From Cherax quadricarinatus (lineage: Eukaryota > Arthropoda > Malacostraca > Decapoda > Parastacidae), in contig NC_091369.1 in the NCBI RefSeq assembly GCF_038502225.1, positions 15,921,197-15,985,196 of the forward strand: a DNA stretch of 64,000 bases, in the 5' to 3' direction. The position numbers and the translations under genes were made by a program. Below are positions 1 through 12,100 of this stretch, one piece after another (positions within the stretch are counted from its first letter, which is position 1; the number at the start of each line of letters is the position of its first letter). The notes under the pieces are model-generated. The model was not told where the DNA came from. It did not search any database and worked only from the letters and a program-made list of their open reading frames with translations.

Positions 1-199
1 CTCTTCCCTTTCCTGTTCTTAATTTTTCATATCTTGAATTCCTCTGCACAGCTTATTTCAGTCTTTTCCTGCCTCCCTTTATACCTCTTTCTGAATGATG
101 CTGGTTTTGTGTTCTATCTCTGAATGATGCTACTTTTCTATTCCATCTCTCTATTCGTTTTACTAACTAGCTGCTAACTACTAACTACTAGAACCAGGA

Positions 200-224
200 G
201 AGAGAGAGAGAGAGAGAGAGAGAG
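200..224. repeat. (GA)n microsatellite
   Basis: About 25 bp of uninterrupted AG repeats just outside the 3' end of the adjacent LINE fragment. Bases 1-199 hold no recognisable feature. Confidence 0.9.
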
Positions 225-235
225 TGATGGTACTC

Positions 236-1640
236 ATTTATTTGTACTCACCCATATGTGGTTGCAGGGGTATAATCATACCTCCTGCCTTCCCCCTCCC
301 TCCTCTTCGCTGGTCGCTACTAGGTCCACTCCTCTATGAGCTCTATCGAACCTCTTCTTACAGATATGGATGGATACTGCCTCCACTACATCACTCTCAA
401 GACAGTTTCATTTCCTGACAACTCCATGACTGAAGAAATACTTCCTGACATCCCTGTGGCTCATCTGAGTTTTCGACATCCAGCTGTGACCACTTGTTGC
501 TGTGTCCCATCTCTGAAGCATTCTGTCCCTGTCCATCTTGTCGATTCCTCTCAATATTTTATAAATCGTTATCATGTCCTCCCTATCTCTCCTATCCTCC
601 AGTGCCTTCGAGTTGATATCCCTTAACCTCTCCTCATAGTGCATGCCCCTTAGCTCTGGGACTAGTCTTGTTGCAAACTTTTGAACTTTCTTGATTTGTT
701 TGACCAGGCGTTGGTTCCATACTGATGCTGCATACTCCAATATGGGCCACACGTACACAGTGTGCAGAATTCTGACTGACTCCTTACTTAGTTGTTGAAA
801 CGCTGTTCTTAGGTTTGCCAGGCTCCCACATGCTGCAGCAGTTACTTGGTTGATGTGCGCCTCAGGAGATATGCTCAGAATGGTGCTGACCCCAAGATAC
901 TTTTTCTTGAGTTTTGCAGCTCTGAACTCTTAGGCTGTACTCCATCTGCTGTCTCCTTGTCCATCCCAAGCTTCATAACTTTGCACTTGCTGGGGTTAAA
1001 CTTCAGGAGCTTAAACTTCAGGAGCTATCTGTAGGATCAGGCTAGCAGCCTGTCCAGATCCCCTTGTAAGTTTACCTGATCCTCGTCCGCTGGTATTCTT
1101 TTCATTAGTTTCACATCGTCTGCAAACAGGAACACTTTTGACTCTCTCCCTTCCGTCATGGCATTCACATATACAAGAAACAGAAGCTGACCTAGAACTG
1201 ATACTTGTGGAACCCCACTCGACACATGCACCCACTCTGACACCTCGTCGTCTCGTACCGACACACGCTGTTTCCTTCCTGTCAGGTATTCCCTGATCCA
1301 TTGCAGTACTTTCTCCCCTATTCCTGCCTGCTCCTCTAGCTTTTCAACCAGTTTCTTGTGTGGTATTGTATCGAAAGGCTTTTTACATTCCAAGAAAATG
1401 CAGTCTACCAATCCCTCTCTCTCCTGTCGTACTTTTGCTACCGTATCATAGAACTTCAGTAGGTCTGTGATGCAGTATGTAGGTTGTCATGTATTAGTCC
1501 ATTCCTTTCTAGGTGCTCCAACACTCTTTTTCCTGACAATCTTCTCCATAACTTTACATATGCAATACACGTCAGCGACACTGACTTGTATTGTCAGAGT
1601 TTGCTCAGCTGATGTGACTCCAAGGTCCTTTTTTAATGAG
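236..1640 (-). mobile_element. CR1-like LINE, 5'-truncated reverse transcriptase and 3' end
   Basis: Read on the minus strand this encodes the palm and thumb of a non-LTR reverse transcriptase, broken into several frames. From high to low coordinate: a KVMEKI-like segment near 1590, a CKKPFDTIPHKKL motif-A region (1411 down), SSGVPQVSVLGQLLF (motif B), LFADDVKLM (catalytic motif C), then PILEYAASVWN and a conserved C-terminal region ending in SHRDVRKYFFSH (to about 408). The endonuclease and ORF1 are missing. The 3' end is the TACTCACC..GGTTGCAGGGG block shared by at least ten other copies here. The shifted frames and a damaged motif B (S for G after Q) show it is dead. Clade assignment (CR1-like) is by motif memory only. 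Confidence 0.85.
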
Positions 1641-1687
1641 GTCTGGAGCCTCTGTCTATACTCCTTGCTCGGTTCGTGTCCATATGT

Positions 1688-1818
<131 letters not shown>

Positions 1819-2229
1819 CTCTCGCATATTTACATATATCTATATGCAAATTTGCAAACTTGCCTATATGAGTATGTTCCAATTTACATATGCGTCTGAG
1901 TGCGCCTTTGTGTGTGAGGTCCAGCATATATTACCTCTCTCATGTGCCGTCACTCTGCTGAAACACATGACATGGGTGTACGCAAGACCAACATTAGCAA
2001 ACTGGTATTAAAAATGTATTCTCCTAATATAGTGAAATATTGTGCCAACTATGATGCTGGTAAAGGTCTCTTGATCCATGGAAATACAATTATTCGCCCT
2101 TCCAATGAGTTAAAGCTGATTTACTATCGAAGCTAAGTATGATCTCTCCTGGTTTAATGTTTTCTCCATGAATGTATCAGTAATATTAACAACAACAATA
2201 ACAATACGAACGAGAACAACAACAATAGC

Positions 2230-2231
2230 AC

Positions 2232-2308
<77 letters not shown>

Positions 2309-2354
2309 TGTGTGATCTCACATATTAACTCTGCGCTTATTATATCACATCTAA

Positions 2355-2430
<76 letters not shown>
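2230..2430. repeat. (AAT)n and (ATT)n tracts in inverted orientation
   Basis: About 78 bp of AAT repeats (to 2307) and about 72 bp of ATT repeats (2357-2428) separated by about 49 bp. The two tracts are reverse complements and could form a long hairpin. Confidence 0.95.
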
Positions 2431-2431
<1 letters not shown>

Positions 2432-2438
2432 TACATTC

Positions 2439-2860
2439 ATTGGGGGACGAGGTGCAATGTCCATAGGGGTCAAACGGTAATTTGGGGAGTAAAGAGAAAC
2501 AGGGTCGATCCATACAAGAAATGTATCAGATCCAATTCCTTGGATCAGGAGCCCCTCACCAACCAGGAACCTTCGTTGACTGGTTATGTTTTGAGCAGCT
2601 AGAGATTCTGAAACAGGGTTGTACACTGTCTATTAAGACATAATAAAACCTTATTTTTGAGCGACATGTCTAAAACATGGGTTAGGCTGCTTCTTAATTT
2701 CAAGATTTTTCAATACGAAAGTCCCCGGGGGTGGAACCCTGGGTGAAGCTGGACGTATGGGCACGTCTCCTAGCATTTGTTGATCTTCCTGCTTAGTAGT
2801 AAATAGGTACTTGACAATTAGCCAGCTGTTGTGGGTAGTATCCTTAGTACAGAGTAACAC
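2439..2860 (+). mobile_element. Interspersed repeat / SINE-like sequence following the (ATT)n tract
   Basis: The segment GATCCAATTCCTTGGATCA ... GAGCCCCTCACCAAC recurs in diverged form at about 36750-36830, so it belongs to a dispersed family. The second half (about 2690-2830) contains the AAATAGGTAC block seen in the tail of the SINE at 45366. Coding capacity is not apparent; family unknown. Confidence 0.5.
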
Positions 2861-3118
2861 GTATGGACGTGTGTTCTATTATCAGAGGCAACTGTAATAT
2901 GTAATATGTTATCAGGCCGTATGTTCGGATAACATCCGAACATATGGCCGGAAGGAAGCCGTAATCCACAATGACAGTGATCGCGTGCTTTGCAACACTC
3001 ACATTCGCAACGTTGTTTTTCACATTCACATTCACAATGTTTTCCAACTCACCTTCGCGACGTTTTTCACCGTATTTTCTGTGCGGTGCGACGCTGGTTT
3101 AACCCGCAATGTTTACAG

Positions 3119-3270
3119 ATGGACCCGAGAGCGTGGAGGTGCGAGGTCTGGATGGCCCGGTGTCTGCAGGGCGCCCCCACCAGGTGGTCTGCGAGGCTAG
3201 GGGAAGCAGACCACCTGCCACACTCACCTGGTGGCTCAATGGACGCATGAAGAAGGGCGTATCCCAAATG
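3119..3270 (+). CDS. Exon a: first half of an Ig domain, sidestep/nephrin-like receptor
   Basis: Internal coding exon of 152 nt between a TTTACAG acceptor and a GTGAGT donor. It starts in phase 1 and ends in phase 0 on a complete ATG codon. The peptide runs from DGPESVEV through GLDGPVSAGRPHQVVC to SRPPATLTWWLNG. It holds the B-strand cysteine (VVCEA) and the core tryptophan (LTWW) of an Ig domain; the partner cysteine is on the next coding exon, about 28 kb downstream. The SAGR...C...SRPPA.(I/L)TWW pattern is typical of the second Ig domain of arthropod sidestep / nephrin-like adhesion receptors, which act at the cell surface in axon guidance and cell recognition. The family call is from memory of motifs, not a search. 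Upstream exons lie outside the window. Another Ig-superfamily protein is possible; that this is an Ig exon is nearly certain. Confidence 0.88.
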
Positions 3271-4069
3271 GTGAGTTTACAAGCCTCCTGCTGCCTGTCG
3301 GAGGTAAGCTGTACTTCGTCTCTTGGGATTTTGGGGACGAAGCTTTCTGGGTGATGATTCAAGCTTTCCGTGAATCTTAAACGAGTTTACATGTTAAATG
3401 CTTTACAGGAGGAGTTTGCTAGATAAAATAAGCTTAAGGTGAGTCAACACGGATTCTATTGATTATATTGGTGCTTATTACTTTGTTAAATTCGTTCTTC
3501 CTTGAGCCCAAGTTCCAGGAAAATCAATTTCTTTTTTCCATTAGGATTTGTAGAGGATAATGTTAAGCTCTTTCACTTTTAAAGCTTTTCATTTGCTATT
3601 TTTTCTACCCTATCATTTCCTTATTCCATTTCCTGATTTCTCCTTTCTTTGTCCTTCCTCTGATTACCAAAGTGACGCACGCTATGAAACCAGTCAAACA
3701 TCCCCCTTTCCTCTCCACACACACACACACACATTCCCTCTCTTATTGTCAGTGAGATGTTGAATGTGTACTCACCCAAACAGGTGAACACACCTTCAGT
3801 AACATACAAAGAGACTAACCCGAGAGAAATGGTTGGAGAGTCTTCCAACATCATTACCTCCCGGGAGAGGCATAATTAATTAAAATAGGACTTAAGAAAC
3901 TTGAGACTAAGCTTGGTAACTAATGGTCATATAAAACACGGACGCATGATGGAGCCTTCATGATTTAAGAACGTGTCACTGACGATGGGAACTTCTCCGT
4001 CTTCAGTGTCCACCTTGTCGGAACTTTGTACCTGTTCTCATTATATAAATTAATTTTATTTTTTTAAAG

Positions 4070-4205
4070 GGATGGACCTATAAGCCAGGTAAAGGCCTTA
4101 GTCAGATGACCAAAAGCTCCAGTGGCTAGTCATCATATGACGAAGATCAGGGTTAGGAAGCACTTGTCCTGTTTCCTGATGAATCTTACCTAACCCAACC
4201 TCGAC
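4070..4205 (+). repeat. Short interspersed repeat, copy 1
   Basis: The stretch CAGATGACCAAAAGCTC followed by CACTTGTCCTGTTTCCTGA and a TTACCTAACC run is repeated at 51370-51475 inside the Penelope-like element. No coding content. The rest of 3271-4680 is intronic sequence in which I see nothing else except a short (CA)n at 3717-3732. Confidence 0.6.
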
Positions 4206-4689
4206 TCCCTCAGGGTAAATTGTGCCTCAGTAGGAGAGAATATTAGAAACTGAAGAACACATGTAAGAGGTAATGAGACAAAAATGCTAATCAAAACAAT
4301 TGATGTAGTTATAAAGAAGAGCAATTACGTTGTGAATGCAAATGTAGACTCAGACTGCTATATACATGTAAGACGTCTCTTGAGGGAAGACAGTGCTGTC
4401 CATGATCTAGGGTCCCCAGAATTTTACACGAAGACCACATAACGTTACAGACGTATTCAACAACAACAAATAAAAGGCTGTGAACAATTTACATTTAGCA
4501 CAAAAGTATGTGCAAAATTAAATGAATGCATCAGAGCAGAAAAACAAAACGCTGACAGATGACTACGCTGGAAGAGAAATAGTGTTGCACTATGAATACA
4601 TGGGGCTAGAACAAACAAAACGTGTCACATACACACAAAGACATATTCATGCACTCATACATACTTACATACATGCAAACATACATATA

Positions 4690-4955
4690 TACATACACAC
4701 ACACTGGAAGCTGAAGACTCAGACGAGTCACAGGGACGTTAGGAAGTATTTCTTCAGTCATAGAGTTGTCAGGAAGTGGAATAGCCTAGCAAGTGAAGTA
4801 GTGGAGGCAGGAACCATACATAGTTCTAAGAAGAGGTATGATACAGCTCAGGAAGCAGAGAGAGAGAGGACCTAGTAGCGATCAGTGAAGAGGCGGGGCC
4901 AGGAGCTGTGTCTCGACCCCTGCAACCACAATTAGTTGAGCACACACACACACGA
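4690..4955 (+). mobile_element. CR1-like LINE 3' end, plus orientation
   Basis: Encodes the conserved C-terminal segment HRDVRKYFFSHRVVRKWNSLA, then VVEAGTIHSSKKRYD, followed by the standard 3' UTR (GCGGGGCCAGGAGCTGTG ... CCCCTGCAACCACAATTAG) and a terminal (AC)n run at about 4939-4954. It shows in the sense direction that this family ends in (AC)n. Strongly 5'-truncated; the (CA)n at about 4695 sits at its truncation point. 4956-5495 shows no recognisable feature. Confidence 0.85.
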
Positions 4956-5498
4956 CGTTGCACAACACAACTATCAGTACTAGAACTTACAAAAGTAAGC
5001 CACTTTTTTATGTAAAATAATGAGCAACCAATTAGCCATAGTGCTTCGTAAATTATACAAATGCACTTCACCTCTTAGTCAAATCGTTTACTGATAAGTA
5101 AGAAAATATATACGTTTTACAAACTGTTACAACCGGTTTACATTTTGTTTTTTTATATGCTGCCAACAAAACATTGAAGTCAACGAGATTCACTGAGGCT
5201 GTGAAGGATGCTTCTGCTGCTACCATCAGGGGAAACCCAGAATACCATCACATCCATGGGCCTCACAGCATCCTCACAGACCCTTGTACTATATGAAGAG
5301 TCAGTAAGAAAGTTCTTAAGAGATTAGGTGACAAAGTGTCAAGGTCACCAAGAAACACCCAGAATAACTCAGTTTCTTATTTGAGGCTCGGTGTTTTAAT
5401 CCAGAAAGAAATTGGCTGCAGCATTCTGGGATGAATAGTAACGTGCTGACGTGCATGCTTTTGGGTTATCAACATTTATTGTTGTTTATTTTCTTTGC

Positions 5499-5876
<378 letters not shown>

Positions 5877-5883
5877 CGAAATA

Positions 5884-5906
5884 TACACAAACATATATAT
5901 ATATAT

Positions 5907-5968
<62 letters not shown>
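5884..5968. repeat. (TA)n microsatellite
   Basis: About 70 bp of TA with one GA interruption, between the SINE-like repeat and a LINE 3' fragment. Confidence 0.95.
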
Positions 5969-5970
<2 letters not shown>

Positions 5971-5987
5971 TATATATTCTGTCTTCT

Positions 5988-6215
5988 TTCAATGCACCGG
6001 CCGCATCCCATCGAGGCACGGTGCCCCAAAAAAAGAAAAACAAATGTTTCTCTATTTAACTTTACTAATATATACAGGAGAAGGGGTTACTAGCCCCTTG
6101 CTCCCGGCATTTTAGTCGCCTCTTACAACACGCATGGCTTACGGAGGAAGAATTCTGTTCCACTTCCCCATGGAGATAAGAGGAAATAAACAAGGACAAG
6201 AACTAGTAAGAAAAT
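5988..6215 (-). mobile_element. LINE 3' UTR fragment
   Basis: Begins with a CACCGGCC..TCCCA(T/C)CGAGGCA block corresponding to the 3' end of the LINE copies at 22150 and 23480, then a CCGGCATTTTAGTCGCCTC segment. It probably derives from a related LINE; no open frame survives. 6216-6750 shows nothing further that I can assign. Confidence 0.55.
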
Positions 6216-6750
6216 AGAAGAAAACCCTGAGGAGTGTGTATATATATGCTTGTACACGCTAGTGTGACCTAAGTGTGAGTAGAAATAGCAAGACATACCT
6301 GAAGCCTTGCATGTTTATGAGACCGCAGCCTGTTCACACTGCAAGTTGTTCAATAAACATACTTATCTACATTAATGTTATTTCAGTGGTTTAGAGATCT
6401 TCCCATGCTTCTATCTACATTCATCTAACATTCAGTTTCATTATTTGCTTCTTCCCTAATCCTTCAGGGTACTTTTTTGGCAACCATATCAACTTTATGA
6501 CGAAGAAGTAATCCAATGTGTGTTTTAAGCCTTATAAATTGTACATTAATTTCTTTTCCCCGGATTTTTGAGTATCTGTATCTGGCTTCTCCAATGAGTA
6601 TATTGCGAGAGTCATTATGTCTGTTAGGAGCCTTTGGTGATGACATAGATTCTAGCAACAGACATGAAGGAAAAATTCTCTCAGAGGCAAGGTAGAAACG
6701 TGCTAGCGTCGACCCATACCACTGCCAGCGACTGTTACATCCACAATTGT

Positions 6751-6918
6751 GGCAGACTGGGCAGTTTTGAAGGTATCTGGCTGGCTAGGCATTCTTCGGC
6801 GTATGTGACAGGGTGGCCAGTCTTGAAGGTATCCGGCAGGATTGACATTCTTGAAAGCATCTGGCCGACTGGGTAATCTTCAACGTATGTGGCAGGAGGG
6901 GTAGTCTTCAAGGTATGT
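6751..6918. repeat. 28-bp degenerate minisatellite, six units
   Basis: Six consecutive 28-bp units fill exactly 168 bp. Each starts GGC or GAC, has (C/A)TTCTT or TTTTGA in the middle and ends G(G/C)TATCT or GTATGT. Units differ strongly from one another but the length is constant. Confidence 0.8.
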
Positions 6919-6919
6919 A

Positions 6920-7225
6920 AATAACAAAAAGGCACAATACCGTGACTGGAACAATACACAAATAACTCTGCCTTGGGTATCTGGTCCGTTGTTATTATTT
7001 TCCCCCTATGTGTTCTTGTTCCTACCCTTTGTGGGCCCCTAGCTCCTTTGTGGGTCCCTAGCTCCTTTGTGGGCCCCTAGCTCCTTTATGGGCCCCTGGT
7101 TCCTTTGTTGCCCCTAGTTTCTTTGTGGGCCCGTAGCTACTTTGTGGGCCCCTAGCTCCTTTGTGGACCCCTAGCTCCTTTGTGGGCCCCTAGCTCCTTT
7201 ATGGGCCCCTAGCTCCTTTGCAGTG
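6920..7225 (+). mobile_element. Penelope-like element fragment with 19-bp minisatellite
   Basis: Contains the Penelope end word GGCACAATACCGTGACTGGA (also near 50413 and 62507) and the downstream segment GTGTTCTTGTT..ACCCTTTGTGGGCCCCTAG seen at 52021-52055. Here CTTTGTGGGCCCCTAGCTC (19 bp) is repeated about ten times (about 7028-7217), while the element at 50-52 kb has it once. Confidence 0.75.
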
Positions 7226-7325
7226 ATCCTGTTTCTTAGTCTTAGTTAATCATTTTAGTCATCCTTCATTCTATTTAGGATTGATGGACTGACGTGTTTG
7301 TGTGCTCTCTGTGAATCTGAACCAG

Positions 7326-8250
7326 AATGCCCTCTCTTGAGCAACTTTACCAGCAGCTGAAAGAAGAATTTAAAGCCCTAACAGCTCCCTCCACTGCCGT
7401 TGCCAGTGCCCCCACCCCAGACCTAGATAAGTGAACCCCATCCCAAGCATACATGTCATTTCTACCATAGAAGAGATCCCTGTTGTCAATGAATGTTACC
7501 TCATTCTCCTTACAGTATTTGTCCAGCCAGCAATTGACACCAATTACCCTGGACAACCATTCGTTTCCAACTCCTCTCCTTGGCAAAATACCACATATGA
7601 CAGGGTTCCCACCCTTCTTCCTAATTATCTATTGCTGACCTATACTTGCTAATCAGGTCCTCACTCCTACGTCTGCCAACATCGTTGCCTCCCGCACTGA
7701 GGCAGATAATAGGATTGCTCCCATTACCTTTCATGATGTCCAGACGGCTAACAATATCCCCCATCCCAGCCCCAGGAAAACATACCCTGAGCCTCATCTT
7801 CCTGTCCCTAAGACAAAAGGCCCTATCCATAAACTTAACCTGACTGTCTCCAACTAAAACAATATTATTACCTTCATTTGTGGAATTTGTCAAGACGTTC
7901 TTGATGGTCTTCATTGGGGTATCAAGGGATGTCTCAACTCACGTCTGCCAATGCTCCCTTGGTGCTCGTTGTGACGTTCGAAGTAGACAACCCACATTCG
8001 TCTGGTAACACCGAAAATGGGTTCGAAGTCTCCACAGCAATCTTCTGGATCTTCGTTGTTTCTGCCACTCCAACAGACTTCTTGATTTTCAGCTTTGTTC
8101 CATGTTGGCCGGCCACTGACCAGATTCCTCTCTTGACCTGAGGACTCACAACAGGAGGATTACTTCGAATCCTCTTGTTTTCCTCCGTCAGTCGCCGTAT
8201 GTCAAGCTTAGCAACCCTAAGCTCCTCTTTCAGCTGCTGGTGCTGGTACA
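7326..8250 (-). mobile_element. CR1-type LINE ORF1 relic with SGNH/GDSL esterase domain
   Basis: On the minus strand: a coiled-coil-like N terminus ([19 protein letters not shown], near 8230), a linker ending in [11 protein letters not shown], then IVLVGDSQVKFMDRAFC (GDS block with the nucleophile Ser), ICLSAGGNDVG (GxND block) and, after a frameshift, GRNDMYAWDGVHLSRSG (DxxH block). These are the catalytic blocks of SGNH hydrolases, which occur in ORF1 proteins of CR1/L2-type LINEs. It is broken in at least two frames. Bases 7326-7371 carry the ORF1 start (MPSLEQLYQQLKEE) on the opposite, plus, strand, so the relic is rearranged. Confidence 0.82.
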
Positions 8251-8260
8251 GTGGTTGTTT

Positions 8261-8372
<112 letters not shown>

Positions 8373-8379
8373 ATGAACG

Positions 8380-8940
8380 AGTGGTATTGAATCAGTAACA
8401 ACACTGCGACTAACATAGGATTGGAACCCAAGTCGTTTTGACCCACCTCATGGTGAGCGAAAATCGCTCATGATGCTCTAACCCACTGGACCACGCAGTC
8501 CTACAAGAATCAAGTGCCCAGAAGAGCTAGGTGTTTTACCTTGCTCCGAGGACATACGGTGTTTTGGGTGCCTCTGAGCTAATTTCATTCTAAGCCCTGT
8601 TTGGTGTACTAGCCTCCACGAACAGTATTTTATATTATTGTAACCACGAAAGTGGTATTGAATTAATAACAACTCTACGACTAGCCGAGGATTCGAACCC
8701 ATGTCGTTTTGGCTCACCTCATGGTGAGCGAATATCACTCATGACGCTCTAACCCGCTCTAACCCTCTCTAACCCATTGATTCTTGTAGGATTGCGTGGT
8801 CCAGTGGGTTAGAGCTCCATGTGTGATTTTCGCTCACCATGAGGCGGGCCAAAACGATCATGGGTTCGAATCCTCGGCTAGTCGCAGTGTTGTTACTGAT
8901 TCAATACCACTCGTTCGTGGTAACAATAAAATAAAATACT
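8380..8940. mobile_element. Cluster of three tRNA-derived SINE copies
   Basis: Two copies on the minus strand (about 8383-8512 and 8650-8785) and one on plus (about 8795-8925). The plus copy has an A-box-like TGGTCCAGTGGGTTAGAGC (8808) and a perfect B box GGTTCGAATCC (8861). Both are RNA polymerase III promoter elements. CGCTCACCATGAGG lies between them in place of a tRNA body. A related minus-strand copy is at 54355-54480. Confidence 0.75.
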
Positions 8941-9036
8941 GCTCGTGAAGGCTAGAACACCAAACTGGGATTAGAATGAAATTAGCTCAGAGGCGTCCAT
9001 ACCACCGTATGATAATAGTACCAGATGCTGACGAGT

Positions 9037-9150
9037 TGATAAGTAAGACACTAGGCAACAATTAACTATTTTTATTTCAAAACGTTTCACCTACGGAGTA
9101 GAATTTTCAGTCGTAAAAGAGGAGGCAGTAGAGATGTAAAGACGATGTAA
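9037..9150 (-). mobile_element. Left arm of the fold-back repeat that holds the 5-kb minisatellite
   Basis: Minus-strand reading gives a decayed hammerhead-like block (GACTGAAAATTCTACTCC, GTAGGTGAAACG) followed by AAGACA..., matching the other fold-back copies. The opposite arm is at 14150-14350. Confidence 0.65.
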
Positions 9151-9159
9151 TCAGTCAAT

Positions 9160-12100
9160 CAACCTTGAAGACGTAGTTTTGAGTTGGTCAGACCATCACC
9201 CTTGAAGACGTAGTTTTGAGCTGGTCAGACTATCATCCTTGATGACGTAATTTTGAGTTGGTCAGACCATCACCCTTGATGACGTAGTTTTGAGTTGGTC
9301 AGATCATCAACCTTGAAGACGTAGTTTTGAGTAGGTCAGACCATCAACCTTGAAGTCGTAGTTTTGAGTAGGTCAGAGAATCACCCTTGAAGACGTAGTT
9401 TTGAGTTGGTCAGACCATCACCCTTGAAGACATAGTTTTGAGTTGGTCAGACCATCACCCTTGAAGTCGTAGTTTTGAGTAGGTCAGACCATCAACCTTG
9501 AAGTCGTAGTTTTGAGTAGGTCAGACCATCAACCTTGAAGTCGTAGTTTTGAGTAGGTCAGACCATCAACCTTGAAGACGTAGTTTTGAGTAGGTCAGAT
9601 CATCAACCTTGAAGACGTAGTTTTGAGTAGGTCAGACCATCACCCTTGAAGACGTAGTTTTGAGTTGGTCAGACCATCACCCTTGAAGACGTAGTTTTGA
9701 GTTGGTCAGACCATCAACCTTGAAATCGTAGTTTTGAGTAGGTCAGACCATCACCCTTGAAGACGTAGTTTTGAGTTGGTCAGACCATCACCCTTGAAGA
9801 CATAGTTTTGAGTTGGTCAGACCATCACCCTTGAAGACGTAGTTTTGAGTTGGTCAGACCATCACCCTTGAAGACGTAGTTTTGAGTTGGTCAGACCATC
9901 ACCCTTGAAGACGTAGTTTTGAGTTGGTCAGACCATCACCCTTGAAGACGTAGTTTTGAGTTGGTCAGACCATCACCCTTGAAGACGTAGTTTTGAGTTG
10001 GTCAGACCATCACCCTTGATGACGTAGTTTTGAGTTGGTCAGACCATCACCCTTGATGACGTAGTTTTGAGTTGGTCAGACCATCAACCTTGAAGACGTA
10101 GTTTTGAGTAGGTCAGACCATCACCCTTGATGACGTAGTTTTGAGTTGGTCTGACCATCACCCTTGAAGACGTAGCTTTGAGTTGGTCTGGCCATCACCC
10201 TTGAAGACGTAGCTTTGAGTTGGTCAGACCATCACCCTTGAAGACGTAGCTTTGAGTTGGTCTGACCATCACCCTTGAAGACGTAGCTTTGAGTTGGTCA
10301 GACCATCACCCTTGATGACGTAGTTTTGAGTTGGTCAGACCATCACCTTTGATGACGTAGTTTTAAGTTGGTCAGACCATCACCCTTGATGACGTAGTTT
10401 TAAGTTGGTCAGACCAACACAATTGATGACGTAGTTTTGAGTTGGTCAGACCATCACCCTTGAAGACTTAGTTGGTCAGACCATCACCCTTGATGACGTA
10501 GTTTTGAGTTGGTCAGACCATCACCCTTGAAGACTTAGTTGGTCAGACCATCACCCTTGAAGATTTAGTTGATCAGACCATCACCCTTGAAGACTTAGTT
10601 GGTCTGACCATCACCCTTGAAGACTTAGTTGGTCTGACCATCACCCTTGAAGAATTAGTTGGTCTGACCATCACCCTTGAAGACTTAGTTGGTCTGACCA
10701 TCACCCTTGAAAACATAGTTGGTCTGACCATCACCCTTGAAGACATAGTTGGTCTGACCATCACCCTTGAAGACTTAGTTGGTCAGACCATCACCCTTGA
10801 AGACATAGTTGGTCTGACCATCACACTTGAAGATTTAGTTGATCAGACCATCACCCTTGAAGACATAGTTGGTCTGACCATCACCCTTGAAGACATAGTT
10901 GGTCTGACCATCACCCTTGATGACTTAGTTTTAAGATGGTCAGACCATCACCCTTGAAGACTTAGTTGATCAGACCATCACCCTTGAAGACTTAGTTGAT
11001 CAGACCATCACCCTTGAAGACATAGTTGGTCTGACCATCACCCTTGAAGACATAGTTGGTCTGACCATCACCCTTGATGACTTAGTTTTAAGATGGTCAG
11101 ACCATCACCCTTGAAGACTTAGTTGATCAGACCATCACCCTTGAAGACTTAGTTGATCAGACCATCACCCTTGAAGACATAGTTGGTCTGACCATCACCA
11201 TTGAAGACATAGTTGGTCTGACCATCACCCTTGATGACTTAGTTTTAAGATGGTCAGACCAACACCCTTGATGACTTAGTTTTAAGATGGTCAGACCATC
11301 ACCCTTGAAGACTTAGTTGATCAGACCATCACCCTTGAAGACATAGTTGGTCTGACCATCACCCTTGAAGACTTAGTTGGTCTGACCATCACCCTTGAAG
11401 ACTTAGTTTTAAGTTGGTCAGACCATCACCCTTGAAGACTTAGTTGGTCTGACCATCACCCTTGAAGACTTAGTTGGTCTGACCATCACCCTTGAAGACG
11501 TAGCTTTGAGTTGGTCTGGCCATCACCCTTGAAGACGTAGCTTTGAGTTGGTCAGACCATCACCCTTGAAGACGTAGCTTTGAGTTGGTCTGACCATCAC
11601 CCTTGAAGACGTAGCTTTGAGTTGGTCAGACCATCACCCTTGATGACGTAGTTTTGAGTTGGTCAGACCATCACCTTTGATGACGTAGTTTTAAGTTGGT
11701 CAGACCATCACCCTTGATGACGTAGTTTTAAGTTGGTCAGACCAACACCATTGATGACGTAGTTTTGAGTTGGTCAGACCATCACCCTTGAAGACTTAGT
11801 TGATCAGACCATCACCCTTGAAGACTTAGTTGATCAGACCATCACCCTTGAAGACATAGTTGGTCTGACCATCACCCTTGAAGACATAGTTGGTCTGACC
11901 ATCACCCTTGATGACTTAGTTTTAAGATGGTCAGACCATCACCCTTGAAGACTTAGTTGATCAGACCATCACCCTTGAAGACTTAGTTGATCAGACCATC
12001 ACCCTTGAAGACATAGTTGGTCTGACCATCACCCTTGAAGACATAGTTGGTCTGACCATCACCCTTGATGACTTAGTTTTAAGATGGTCAGACCAACACC

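Noticed and set aside
336..626. Plus-strand frame ending CLRVDIP, and the similar frame at 27104-27394
   Set aside because: Both are antisense shadows of the conserved C-terminal region of CR1-like LINEs, which explains why the two look alike.
4070..4205. Possible further hammerhead motif in the CAGATGACCAAAAGCTC repeat
   Set aside because: Neither this copy nor the one at 51365 has the CTGANGA, hairpin, GAAA order with pairing flanks.
8795..8900. Functional tRNA gene (also considered at 24965, 30785, 31126, 45366 and 54355)
   Set aside because: A and B boxes are present but no complete acceptor stem or anticodon arm can be formed; they are SINE heads.
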